DNA from: Bacteroidales bacterium
GTDB taxonomy: Bacteria; Bacteroidota; Bacteroidia; Bacteroidales; JAADJA01
DNA length: 64,000 nt
Assembly (NCBI GenBank): GCA_021740645.1
Contig: JAIOZL010000007.1
Span: 1-64,000, forward strand
Direction: 5' to 3'
Shown here: positions 46,432 through 54,312 of the stretch, one piece after another
Layout: each line of letters begins with the position of its first letter
Position numbering within the stretch: position 1 is the stretch's first letter
Notes under the pieces: generated by a model
Told to the model about the DNA's origin: nothing
What the model saw: only the letters and a program-made list of their open reading frames with translations
Databases searched by the model: none
Program-made: the position numbers and the translations under genes

Positions 46432-47193
46432 TTATTCTGTTTTATTCTTATTGAGTTGTTTGAGTTTTACATATTTCAGAAAGGTGGCATTGGCAGAAAT
46501 CTGGCAAATAATAAAACCATAATAACCATCCAAAAAGCCGAAATTAAAAACATAATTCCTAATAAACTTAAAAATAGGGTTAATGATAATTTTAAATAAA
46601 CTCGACTTTTGACCTGCCTCAAAGGCTACCTCTGAAGTTAAATCTGTAAATTTATTGGCTTGTTTAACATGGTCGGAAATCGACTTGAACGAATAATGAT
46701 ACAGGTCTCCTTTCAGATGTCCTGTAGTTGAGCCTTCGATAAGCCTGTATCGCTCATGAATTTTTTTCCCTACCCATTTTCCTTTTCTTCTATCGTAAAG
46801 CCGTAACTTTTTATCTGGATACCAACCTGAATGTTTAATCCACCTCCCGCAATAGTTTGTCATCCGGCTCATGAAATAACCATCGTTCTTCCAGTATTTT
46901 TTTACCACCAAAATGGAATTACTCAAATCCTCTGAAAGGCATTCATCCGCATCTACACTCAAAACATGGTCGAAGGTGGCCAATTTATCAGCATAATCAT
47001 GCTGCTTTACATAATCTTCAAATTTATTCTGATAAAACTTCGCTCCAAGGCTTTCAACAATTTTCTGTGTTTTATCCTCCGAAAAGGAATCCACCACAAT
47101 AATTTCATCGGCTACCCTTTTTACACTATTTATGCATCGTGCAATATTTTCTTCTTCATTCAGAGTAATAATGACCACGGAAAGTTTAGGCAT
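46432..47193 (-). CDS. Glycosyltransferase family 2 (LPS-core WaaE/KdtX-like)
   Basis: 253 residues. The GT-A fold N-terminus MPKLSVVIITLNEEENIARCINSVKRVADEIIVVDSFSEDKT is typical, and the metal/nucleotide-binding DxD appears as SVDADE (about 78-83). The C-terminal part (GDLYHYSFKSISDHVKQANKFTD) resembles the WaaE/KdtX beta-glucosyltransferases of LPS core synthesis. It is first in a three-gene operon with GT9 and the lipid kinase, which supports a role in lipid-anchored glycan assembly. The acceptor is not certain. Confidence 0.9.
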   Translation of the reverse strand: MPKLSVVIITLNEEENIARCINSVKRVADEIIVVDSFSEDKTQKIVESLGAKFYQNKFEDYVKQHDYADKLATFDHVLSVDADECLSEDLSNSILVVKKYWKNDGYFMSRMTNYCGRWIKHSGWYPDKKLRLYDRRKGKWVGKKIHERYRLIEGSTTGHLKGDLYHYSFKSISDHVKQANKFTDLTSEVAFEAGQKSSLFKIIINPIFKFIRNYVFNFGFLDGYYGFIICQISANATFLKYVKLKQLNKNKTE

Positions 47194-47611
47194 TTATCCC
47201 GATTTTAAAATTCTAAGGTGCAAATATACAAGTAAGTCAACAATAAAATATGCATATATCCATTTCATCTGCCATCTTCCAAAATTAGATAAAGTATTAA
47301 AAGAAGTTTAAAGGCTAAAATAAACAAACTCAGAGAATCAAATACTGGCGGTATATAGTTTGTCTACAATAGCCAGATAAAAAAATTATGCCGAGTTAAA
47401 TTGTACCACCGCAATATCAATAAGCAATGAAAGTCCAACAATATCACCACACAGAATAGGTATATTTTGCTTAGCCTATAAATCGCAGCAGTAATACCAG
47501 GTTTTTCTTTTCATTGAATTGTTCTATAATATTAAAAAATACTTAAACATTTTATCCCACTTTCTTGTTTATGATGAAAGATATTACAATATTTGACGCA
47601 AAATAGCAAAA
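47194..47611. other. AT-rich intergenic region between divergent genes
   Basis: 418 bp with no credible ORF on either strand. It separates the minus-strand GT2 operon from the plus-strand MerR gene and must hold promoters for both. A minus-strand -7 box is annotated at its left end; on the right a near match (AATATTTG) lies about 17 bp before the MerR start. I see no riboswitch-like or repeated structure. Confidence 0.6.
47221..47228 (-). promoter_or_regulatory. Candidate -7 box for the GT2-GT9-lipid kinase operon
   Basis: On the minus strand this reads TATATTTG (TAnnTTTG consensus), 28 bp before the GT2 ATG. The -33 element is not convincing. Confidence 0.4.
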
Positions 47612-48496
47612 ATGGCGAATTACTCTATTAAGGACCTTGAGAATTTTACCGGTATTAAAGCACATACCATCAGGATGTGGGAAAAAAGGTACAACATAGT
47701 TGAGCCAAAAAGAACTGAAACTAACATTCGGTTTTATGATGATGAAGATCTAAAGAAACTATTGAATGTTTCTATTCTGAACAGGAACGGTGTTAAAATC
47801 TCAAACATTGTTGGATTAAATGAAAAAGCGATCTGCGATAAAATCTTAACCCTTGCAATAACCGAAAGTGACGTCGAAAGCCAGATTGAAAGTTTAGTTA
47901 TTGCTATGATTGACCTGGATGAAAATAAATTCGACAAAGTATTTAATACCGCCATTATCAACCACGGTTTTGAAGAATCCATCGTAAAAGTAATTTATCC
48001 ATTTTTTGAAAAAATTGGTATCCTGTGGCAAATAGGGGCTATTAATCCTGCACAGGAACATTTTGTATCGAACCTGATCCGCCAAAAGCTAATCGTTGCT
48101 ACGGATGGAATTGTTTCAACCTTTAATGATCAAACGAAGTCTTTTCTCCTTTACCTGCCCGAAGGAGAATTTCATGAATTGGGATTGCTCTTTTATTATT
48201 ACCTGATCAAAAAGCATAACCACAAAGTATTCTACCTTGGTGAATCTGTACCTCACAAAGCGGTTATGGAAATAGGGCGGGCAAAAAAAATTGATTATGT
48301 TCTCACTTTTGTAATTACTCCTACAGATGAAGAAAAATTTCGTAAGGAAATTTATGAAATCATAGATAATTTCAGTGACCTTAGACACCTGTATATTTCA
48401 GGTTTAAATTCTCCAAGTGTTCAAAATAACCTTCCTCCCAGTGTCAGTGTAGTTAGAAATGTTGTCAACTTCAGGTCTATCCTGGAGGATTTATAA
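47612..48496 (+). CDS. MerR-family regulator with B12-binding domain (CarH/LitR-like photoreceptor)
   Basis: 294 residues. The N-terminal MerR helix-turn-helix (SIKDLENFTGIKAHTIRMWEKRYNIVEPKR, about 4-33) is followed by a four-helix cobalamin cap domain with the W-x9-EH motif seen in CarH (WQIGAINPAQEH, about 140-151). A Rossmann B12-binding domain then shows EFHELG (about 188-193), where the His would ligate cobalt, and GESVPHKAV. CarH-type proteins use adenosylcobalamin to repress genes in the dark and release DNA when light breaks the Co-C bond. In Bacteroidota they often neighbour an ECF sigma factor and carotenoid genes. Here the ECF gene is present 285 bp downstream, but no carotenoid gene is in the window. 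Confidence 0.9.
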   Translation: MANYSIKDLENFTGIKAHTIRMWEKRYNIVEPKRTETNIRFYDDEDLKKLLNVSILNRNGVKISNIVGLNEKAICDKILTLAITESDVESQIESLVIAMIDLDENKFDKVFNTAIINHGFEESIVKVIYPFFEKIGILWQIGAINPAQEHFVSNLIRQKLIVATDGIVSTFNDQTKSFLLYLPEGEFHELGLLFYYYLIKKHNHKVFYLGESVPHKAVMEIGRAKKIDYVLTFVITPTDEEKFRKEIYEIIDNFSDLRHLYISGLNSPSVQNNLPPSVSVVRNVVNFRSILEDL

Positions 48497-48702
48497 TTCA
48501 ACAATAGCGATTTTAAAAATATATCGGTTTCAGTGCAATTTGAAGCCAGATAATTTCATATTGTGAATTCAATAACCAATGCTTGTTTAACTTTAATTAA
48601 CCGAATTTAAACATTTAACAATTTTTTAACATATCGCATACTGCTGTTTTTCAATCTTTTAAGTGTTCTTTTATAATTTTTATTTATAATTATTCTAAAT
48701 AA

Positions 48703-48735
48703 CTTGCATATTCGAATCTTTTATGTTTATCTTTG
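48703..48735 (+). promoter_or_regulatory. Candidate promoter of the ECF sigma gene
   Basis: TATCTTTG at 48728-48735 matches TAnnTTTG, with CTTG at 48703-48706 as an imperfect -33 element 21 bp upstream. It lies 46 bp before the sigma factor ATG in the 285-bp AT-rich gap after the MerR gene, so the sigma gene can be expressed independently of the regulator. The downstream TAAACATT could be part of an operator (speculative). Confidence 0.5.
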
Positions 48736-48781
48736 CAACACGATAGTTAAACATTTTTTATCACTTTAAAATTCTTACATT

Positions 48782-49288
48782 ATGACAGCAGTAGAATTTA
48801 ACCATAAATTACTCGGTTTAAAAGACAACCTCAGATATTTTGCCTATTCACTAACATCTAACCATGATGATGCAGATGATTTGATACAGGACACCTTTTT
48901 GAAAGCTATTAGCAATAAAGATAAGTTTGATCCCGCGACAAATCTGAAAGCCTGGATCTACACCATTATGAAGAATACCTTCATTAATAAGTATAGGAAA
49001 GATTCGAAGGTAAGTACCATTATTGATAATACAAAAGACTTATATTATTTAAATACAACAAACAACACTGATAGTAACGCACCCGAAACCCGCTATAACC
49101 ACTCGGAACTGTTGAAAGTTGTAAATGCACTGCAAGATGACCACAGGGTACCTTTTCAAATGCATTTCCAGGGCTATAAATACAAGGAAATTGCAGAACA
49201 ACTTAATCTTTCAATTGGTACTGTAAAAAGCCGGATTTTCTTCAGCCGCAAAAAATTAATGGAAAAGCTGAAAGATTATCAGAACTAA
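48782..49288 (+). CDS. ECF RNA polymerase sigma factor
   Basis: 168 residues. Sigma-70 region 2 is visible as LRYFAYSLTSNHDDADDLIQDTFLKAISNKDKF (about 17-49), followed by LKAWIYTIMKNTFINKYRK. Region 4 is HRVPFQMHFQGYKYKEIAEQLNLSIGTVKSRIFFSRKKL (about 120-160). No dedicated anti-sigma gene follows. The position next to the CarH-like MerR regulator recalls the light-responsive sigma factors of other Bacteroidota. The gene ends 64 bp before a strong terminator, so it forms a single-gene transcript. Confidence 0.95.
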   Translation: MTAVEFNHKLLGLKDNLRYFAYSLTSNHDDADDLIQDTFLKAISNKDKFDPATNLKAWIYTIMKNTFINKYRKDSKVSTIIDNTKDLYYLNTTNNTDSNAPETRYNHSELLKVVNALQDDHRVPFQMHFQGYKYKEIAEQLNLSIGTVKSRIFFSRKKLMEKLKDYQN

Positions 49289-49351
49289 ATTATTTCTTTT
49301 TCGTTAAACTAACATCTCATAAACATAAATTTAGGTTAGTAACATTTTTAG

Positions 49352-49392
49352 AAGGCATTTGAAATTAAAACCCATTTCAGATGCCTTTTCTT
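49352..49392 (+). terminator. Rho-independent terminator of the ECF sigma gene
   Basis: A 14-bp stem aaggcatttgaaat / atttcagatgcctt with one G-U wobble and an 8-nt loop is followed by TTTTCTT. It lies 64 bp after the sigma factor stop. Confidence 0.88.
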
Positions 49393-49616
49393 ATTCATAT
49401 CACTTTTATCTATTTATATCTCCAATTGGCATTTTTGCATTATTAACTAACCAATGAGCAAATAACCCAATATTTTTGCTCATATTTCTGCTAGCTGTCC
49501 TCACACATCCAAAACAACAAAAGTAGTTGCACTAAAATGTGTAAATAAAGAAAACTTCAAATTACACTTTACCATCCTTTGGATTTCTAAGACATAATAT
49601 ATTTGTAAACACATTT

Positions 49617-49651
49617 TTTTTGTTTATTTTTTCTGCTTTTTTCTAAACATT
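49617..49651 (+). repeat. T-rich direct repeat, copy 1
   Basis: TTTTTGTTTATTTTTT, then CTG, CTTTT and TAAACATT, which recurs about 140 bp downstream with few changes. It may be a duplicated operator or simply low-complexity DNA. Confidence 0.45.
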
Positions 49652-49755
49652 CAAAATGAGCCTAAACCAAACTACACATCATATATTTCAATTATAGTAA
49701 GGTTTTTATAGCTATAGCTAATTTTTACTTTATTCAAAATGTGAAATAAAAAATC

Positions 49756-49791
49756 TTTTTGTTTATTTTTTTTGATCTTTTATTAAACATT
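49756..49791 (+). repeat. T-rich direct repeat, copy 2
   Basis: Shares TTTTTGTTTATTTTTT and the downstream TAAACATT with copy 1, ending 63 bp before the DUF4397 start codon. Confidence 0.45.
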
Positions 49792-49853
49792 ATAATTTAA
49801 CTTCTGTTATATTGGGGTATGACACGAATTGCTAACAAATAAATTTTACTATT

Positions 49854-51578
49854 ATGAAAACACTAAAAAACACATTATTTTTATTAATCGCGATGCTTAC
49901 AATAAATATTGGAGCATTTGCCACTGCCCGAGTGCAGGTAATTCACAATTCATCCGATAAAGCAGCCGAAATAGTTGATGTATGGTTGGATGATGTCTTA
50001 TTAATTGATGATTTCAAATTCAGAACAGCAACACCATTTATTGATGCACCGGCTGGTGAAGAGTTTACAATTTCAATTAAAGGCCCTGATAGCATGGATC
50101 CCAACAATCCAATCTGGTCGATGAACTACACCCTTGCCGAAGGCGAGACCTACGTACTTGTTGCTAATGGTATTGTAAGCGCTACAGGTTACGACCCCAT
50201 AAAACCTTTCGATATTTATGTTTATGGGCTCGGACGTGAAGGAGCAAGCATGGCTTCAAATACGGATGTATTGGTATTCCACGGATCTACTGATGCTCCT
50301 ACCGTTGATGTAAAAGAAATTGGTGCTGGTGCAGGAACTATTGTTGATGATTTAATGTATGGTGATTTCGCAGGATACCTGGAACTTCCGACAGCAGATT
50401 ATATTTTAGATATCCGCGATATGACAGGTGAAAACTCAGTAGTCAGTTACGCTGCACCCCTTTCAACCTTAGGCCTTGATGGTGCTTCATTAGTAGTTGT
50501 AGCCTCAGGCTTCCTGAATCCTGATAATAATAGCATGGGTGAAGGATTTGGATTATGGGTTGCTCTGCCAACTGGTGGTGAATTAGTAGAGCTTCCGGTT
50601 TTTGAAGCAGGAAATGCCAGGGTACAGGTTATCCACAACTCAGCAGATATGGCAGCAGAAACTGTAGACATTTGGTTGAATGAAACGCTTTTTCTTGACG
50701 ACTTTTCATTCCGTAACGCATCTCCTTATATCGATGCACCAACCGGAATAAACCTGAGGATTAATATTAAAGGCGCCGACAGCAGCACTCCTGATAATCC
50801 AATCTGGTCAAATAATTACAATTTGGAAGATGGTAAATCCTACATCCTTATTGCCAATGGTATTGTAAGTGCCAGTGGGTACGACCCAATTGAGCCTTTC
50901 GACATCTATGTTTATGATATGGGACGCGAAGAAGCTTCCAATACTTCTAACACTGATGTGTTGGTATTCCACGGATCAACAGATGCTCCTACAGTTGATG
51001 TAGTAGAGATAGGAGTAGGTGTAGGAACAATCGTTGACGACCTGATGTACGGAATGTATGCAGGGTACCTGGAATTACCTACAGATGATTACCGTTTAGC
51101 CATTAAAGACGAAACCGGAACTTCAACTGTAGTTACGTATGATGCTCCTTTAGCAATGCTGGGATTAGATGGTGCAGCAATTGCAGTAGTTGCCTCTGGA
51201 TTTTTAAATCCTGACAACAACAGCATGGGCGAAGGTTTTGGCTTATGGGTTGCTTTACCCTCGGGTGGCGAATTACTTCCCTTAACACAATTTACGAATG
51301 TTACAACCAATATCATTCAGGAACGTAACGTAAACGTTTATCCTAACCCGGCTGAAAGTTTCGTTAATGTGGAATATGCTATTGATAGTGAAGCGAATGT
51401 TTCAGTAGTAGTATTTGATTTGGTTGGAAGTAAAGTATTTGCCCAGGAGTATGACGGCAAAGCAAATCAATTAGAAAACCGCAGAATCGACCTGACTTCC
51501 TTGAACAATGGGATGTATTTTGTAACAATTAACGCTGGAGAATCAAGAATTACAAAGAAGATTCAAGTGGTTAATTAA
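49854..51578 (+). CDS. Secreted DUF4397 tandem-repeat protein with T9SS tail
   Basis: 574 residues. A signal peptide (LFLLIAMLTINIGAFA) is followed by two copies of a DUF4397-type unit, about 25-255 and 257-485. Each begins ARVQVIHNSxDxAAExVD and contains LVFHGSTDAPTVDV, DDLMYG and SGFLNPDNNSMGEGFGLWVALP. The copies are highly similar even at the DNA level, indicating a fairly recent internal duplication. The last 80 residues are a T9SS type A domain: NVYPNPAESFVNVEY, VFDLVGSKVF, NNGMYFVTI and TKKIQVVN. The function of DUF4397 is unknown; relatives are cell-surface beta-sandwich proteins. It is a single-gene transcript ending at a strong terminator. Confidence 0.9.
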   Translation: MKTLKNTLFLLIAMLTINIGAFATARVQVIHNSSDKAAEIVDVWLDDVLLIDDFKFRTATPFIDAPAGEEFTISIKGPDSMDPNNPIWSMNYTLAEGETYVLVANGIVSATGYDPIKPFDIYVYGLGREGASMASNTDVLVFHGSTDAPTVDVKEIGAGAGTIVDDLMYGDFAGYLELPTADYILDIRDMTGENSVVSYAAPLSTLGLDGASLVVVASGFLNPDNNSMGEGFGLWVALPTGGELVELPVFEAGNARVQVIHNSADMAAETVDIWLNETLFLDDFSFRNASPYIDAPTGINLRINIKGADSSTPDNPIWSNNYNLEDGKSYILIANGIVSASGYDPIEPFDIYVYDMGREEASNTSNTDVLVFHGSTDAPTVDVVEIGVGVGTIVDDLMYGMYAGYLELPTDDYRLAIKDETGTSTVVTYDAPLAMLGLDGAAIAVVASGFLNPDNNSMGEGFGLWVALPSGGELLPLTQFTNVTTNIIQERNVNVYPNPAESFVNVEYAIDSEANVSVVVFDLVGSKVFAQEYDGKANQLENRRIDLTSLNNGMYFVTINAGESRITKKIQVVN

Positions 51579-51607
51579 TTGGTTTGATTTTATGTTATCA
51601 TCTCGTG

Positions 51608-51637
51608 AAAAATCCCTCCTATTGAGGGATTTTTTTT
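51608..51637 (+). terminator. Rho-independent terminator of the DUF4397 gene
   Basis: The stem aaatccctc / gagggattt with a 5-nt loop is followed by eight T, 30 bp after the stop codon. The A-run before it makes it usable in both directions. Confidence 0.88.
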
Positions 51638-51667
51638 GAGATGATTTTTTTACTTCTTTTAAATTTG

Positions 51668-51675
51668 TACATTTG
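51668..51675 (+). promoter_or_regulatory. -7 box for queD-folE
   Basis: TACATTTG matches TAnnTTTG and lies 22 bp before the QueD/PTPS ATG, just after the DUF4397 terminator. The -33 region is only T-rich. Confidence 0.5.
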
Positions 51676-51697
51676 AATCCATAAACACCTTACCATA

Positions 51698-52108
51698 ATG
51701 TTAATCACAAGAAGAGAACGATTTAATGCAGCACACAGGCTTTTCAGGGAAGACTGGACGGATGAAAAAAATGAGGCTTTTTTCGGAAAATGTTCTAACC
51801 CCAACTGGCACGGCCATAACTACATTTTATTTGTTACTATAAAGGGTGATGTAAATCCGGATACGGGATTTGTCATCAACCTGAAAGATTTAAGTAAAAT
51901 TGTCAGGGAAAAAGTGATTGATAAAATTGACCATAAAAACCTGAACCTCGAAGTTGATTTTATGAAAAATCAAATCGTTTCGACCGAAAATGTAGCCATC
52001 GCCATTTGGAATGAACTGAAGGCTGATATTAAGAACCTTGGCGCTGAACTCTATTGCATAAAGCTGGTGGAAACTGAAAATAATTTTGTAGAATATTTTG
52101 GAAATTAA
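51698..52108 (+). CDS. queD: 6-carboxytetrahydropterin synthase / 6-pyruvoyl-tetrahydropterin synthase (QueD/PTPS family)
   Basis: 136 residues. It acts on the dihydroneopterin triphosphate made by GTP cyclohydrolase I. Zinc ligands are in FNAAHRL (about 8-14) and NWHGHNY (about 47-53), the catalytic Cys precedes in FGKCSNPNW, and the C-terminal LYCIKLVETENNFVEY carries the pterin-anchoring Glu. Together these fit QueD (queuosine pathway) or PTPS (biopterin). The C-x3-N-x-x-HGH arrangement alone does not decide between them. It lies 12 bp before folE, consistent with a shared pathway. Confidence 0.9.
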   Translation: MLITRRERFNAAHRLFREDWTDEKNEAFFGKCSNPNWHGHNYILFVTIKGDVNPDTGFVINLKDLSKIVREKVIDKIDHKNLNLEVDFMKNQIVSTENVAIAIWNELKADIKNLGAELYCIKLVETENNFVEYFGN

Positions 52109-52120
52109 ACCCACAAAACA

Positions 52121-52762
52121 ATGAACGACGACCGATTAAAAGAAATGTCAGAAATGAATGATGCAGATGGTTATGAAAAAATTGACCTGTATAATTATAA
52201 AAATGTGGATAAACTAGCCGATCATTATAAAAGCATATTAAATCTGATAGGAGAAGACCCACAGCGGGAAGGGCTACTTAAAACACCCGAAAGGGTAGCC
52301 AAGTCGATACAGTTTCTTACCCATGGCTACCAGCTCGATCCAGTCGCAATTCTGAACTCTGCTAAGTTCAAAGAAGACTACCGTGAGATGGTCATTGTAA
52401 AAGACATTGAAATTTACTCCATGTGCGAACATCATATGATCCCTTTTATCGGGAAGGCCCATGTGGCCTACATACCGAATGGTTATATTACCGGCCTGAG
52501 TAAAATTGCCCGCGTGGTAGATGCTTTTGCCCGCCGTTTGCAGGTGCAGGAAAGGTTAACCACCCAGATCAAGGAATGCATTCAGGATACCTTAAAACCA
52601 CTGGGTGTAGCGGTGGTTATAGAGGCCCAGCACTTGTGCATGATGATGCGGGGTATCCAGAAACAAAACTCTGTTACCACGACATCGGACTTTACCGGCG
52701 CATTCCGGAAAGATGAAACCCGGCAGGAATTCATTCATCTGATTGGTACTAACCTTCATTAG
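52121..52762 (+). CDS. folE: GTP cyclohydrolase I
   Basis: 213 residues. It converts GTP to 7,8-dihydroneopterin triphosphate, the first step of folate, biopterin and queuosine precursor synthesis. Conserved blocks: [18 protein letters not shown] (about 46-63), the zinc-binding and catalytic [20 protein letters not shown] (about 106-125), [23 protein letters not shown] (about 130-152) and [21 protein letters not shown] with the second zinc Cys. It is co-transcribed with queD and supplies substrate to it and, through further steps, to FolB encoded 14 kb away. Confidence 0.97.
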   Translation: MNDDRLKEMSEMNDADGYEKIDLYNYKNVDKLADHYKSILNLIGEDPQREGLLKTPERVAKSIQFLTHGYQLDPVAILNSAKFKEDYREMVIVKDIEIYSMCEHHMIPFIGKAHVAYIPNGYITGLSKIARVVDAFARRLQVQERLTTQIKECIQDTLKPLGVAVVIEAQHLCMMMRGIQKQNSVTTTSDFTGAFRKDETRQEFIHLIGTNLH

Positions 52763-52819
52763 TCTTGAATATTAGTTTTTGAAAATTTATTTTAATGCCA
52801 TCAATTCACTCTAAGGCAT

Positions 52820-52827
52820 TATATTTG
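52820..52827 (+). promoter_or_regulatory. -7 box for the Bax-inhibitor-1 gene
   Basis: TATATTTG matches TAnnTTTG. Transcription would start near 52834, which excludes the ATG at 52830 used in the ORF track and supports the ATG at 52869. Confidence 0.5.
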
Positions 52828-52868
52828 TCATGGTGTATTTTCACAATAATTTTAAAACGGATACTGAC

Positions 52869-53597
52869 ATGTTATCAAGAAACAACTTTGGAGCAGGTGT
52901 TCAAACAAAAATTGAATCGACCGACCTTGCTAAAAATTTTATAGCCAATGTTTTTGCCTGGATGGGCATTGCACTGGCCATTTCGGCCTTTACGGCCTTT
53001 TATTTTGCTACCAACGAAAACCTGATCTTTTCGCTGATCAACCCCGAAACCGGCGGCATGACGGTATTGGGTTGGATTGTCATGTTGTCACCTTTTGGGT
53101 TTGTATTGGCTATGGGCATGGGATTTCAGAAATTTTCCGCCAGCACGCTTATTCTCTTGTTTGGGGCCTTTGCCATTTTAATGGGGGCCAGTTTGAGTTT
53201 TATCCTGCTGGTTTATACCTCCGCCTCTGTTTTTAAGACGTTTGTGGTAACGGCCGGGATGTTCGGAATTATGTCGTTTGTGGGCTATACCACCAAAACC
53301 GACCTGACCAAATTTGGCAGCCTGATGTTTATGGGCCTGATCGGGATCATCATTGCCAGTGTGATCAATATGTTTATGCAAAGTGGTACGTTTGATTATA
53401 TCATCAGCTTTATCGGTGTATTGGTATTTACCGGACTAACGGCCTATGATGTTCAAAAACTCAAGAGGATAGGGGCAGGCGTACAATACGGTACCGAATC
53501 CACCCGGAAACTGGTAATCATGGGCGCCCTTTCGCTCTACCTCGATTTTATTAACTTATTCCTGTTTTTATTGAGGTTTTTAGGGAACCGGAGGTAA
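52869..53597 (+). CDS. Bax inhibitor-1 / YccA family membrane protein
   Basis: 242 residues from the ATG at 52869 (MLSRNNFGAGVQTKI). Seven hydrophobic helices are spread from about residue 30 to 240, with the family signatures ANVFAWMGIALAISA near the start and GLTAYDVQKLKRIG near the end, followed by LYLDFINLFLFLLRFLG. Bacterial relatives are pH-sensitive calcium-leak channels or modulators of the membrane protease FtsH; which applies here is unknown. The local GC content is clearly higher than in the neighbouring genes. The gene ends at a strong bidirectional terminator. Confidence 0.92.
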   Translation: MLSRNNFGAGVQTKIESTDLAKNFIANVFAWMGIALAISAFTAFYFATNENLIFSLINPETGGMTVLGWIVMLSPFGFVLAMGMGFQKFSASTLILLFGAFAILMGASLSFILLVYTSASVFKTFVVTAGMFGIMSFVGYTTKTDLTKFGSLMFMGLIGIIIASVINMFMQSGTFDYIISFIGVLVFTGLTAYDVQKLKRIGAGVQYGTESTRKLVIMGALSLYLDFINLFLFLLRFLGNRR

Positions 53598-53631
53598 AAG
53601 CATCTAATCAGATTGTTCCAAAATAGAAAAC

Positions 53632-53668
53632 AAAAAGTTGCCAGGTTCATAGAGCCTGGCAACTTTTT
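53632..53668. terminator. Strong bidirectional terminator
   Basis: The stem aaaaagttgccaggt(t)c / gcctggcaacttttt is flanked by an A-run and a T-run, so it works in both directions. It lies between the Bax-inhibitor gene and the convergent T9SS fragment. Confidence 0.9.
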
Positions 53669-53706
53669 TTCAAATGTGGATATCAAAATGAAGTATATAG
53701 CCTGAA

Positions 53707-54282
53707 TTACTTCAATACGGTCATTTTTTTACTGTCACTTATTGTTCCATTTAATTCGAGCGTATAAAAATAAATTCCCGGGGCTAATCCACTTGCATTA
53801 AATTCAAATGAGTGATTACCTTCAGATTTTGTACCCTGGTTAATTGTTTTTAATGATCTGCCGGCACAATCATATATTGTTATAATTACCCGTGACTCAT
53901 TCTCAAGCTTATACCAAATATTAGTGGATGTTTTAAATGGATTAGGGGAATTCTGTAAAAGTTCACCATGTTTTAATCCGGATATTGTGCCTGGTGTACC
54001 TGGTGACTTTTTATCTCCGGGCAACAATGATATCAGGTAATGGGTATATTCCGCATGGGCCTTCATTGATTCGGGGATATATTGTGGCATTGAGCCAACA
54101 AACTGTGATGATTTGGCCCCTCCTTGCTGCATTAGTAAATAGGTGGCCTGTAAATCAATAATAGCATGAATAGAATCGGCAAAGGAAGGAGAATTAAGGA
54201 TCATATTTTCAAACCAGCTAATGGCATCCGGCCAGTTTGCAAGTTTGAGACAATCAGTTCTGGTAAGAGGGGTGGTATTCGA
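53707..54282 (-). pseudogene. Orphan C-terminal fragment of a T9SS protein
   Basis: An open frame without a convincing start. It reads SNTTPLTRTDCLKLANWPDAISWFE and continues into the tracked ORF (MILNSPSFADSIHAIIDL). I recall this as the segment preceding the sorting domain in larger Bacteroidota T9SS proteins. It ends in a T9SS type A domain: NSPNPFKTSTNIWYKL, YDCAGRSLKT, APGIYFYTLEL and SKKMTVLK. Upstream, in the same reading frame, three stop codons separate it from the end of the C13-like gene at 54313. It is best read as the 3' remnant of a larger gene that lost its 5' part, perhaps by the deletion that also truncated the C13-like gene. Confidence 0.75.
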
Positions 54283-54312
54283 TTAGGAAAGGACTGTTTA
54301 TATTTTTTGGCA

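Larger units (their letters stand above)
49289..49853. other. Long AT-rich intergenic region upstream of the DUF4397 gene
   Basis: 565 bp without an ORF. It holds the ECF terminator (49352-49392), a TATATTTG -7-like box at 49598-49605 and two copies of a T-rich direct repeat. The leader for the DUF4397 gene therefore seems unusually long, or its promoter lies close to 49.8 kb. Confidence 0.6.

Noticed and set aside
49920-51290. Repeated DNA in the DUF4397 gene as a CRISPR or noncoding repeat array
   Set aside because: The repeats are two in-frame protein domains with no spacer structure; no CRISPR-like direct repeats or cas genes were seen anywhere in the window.
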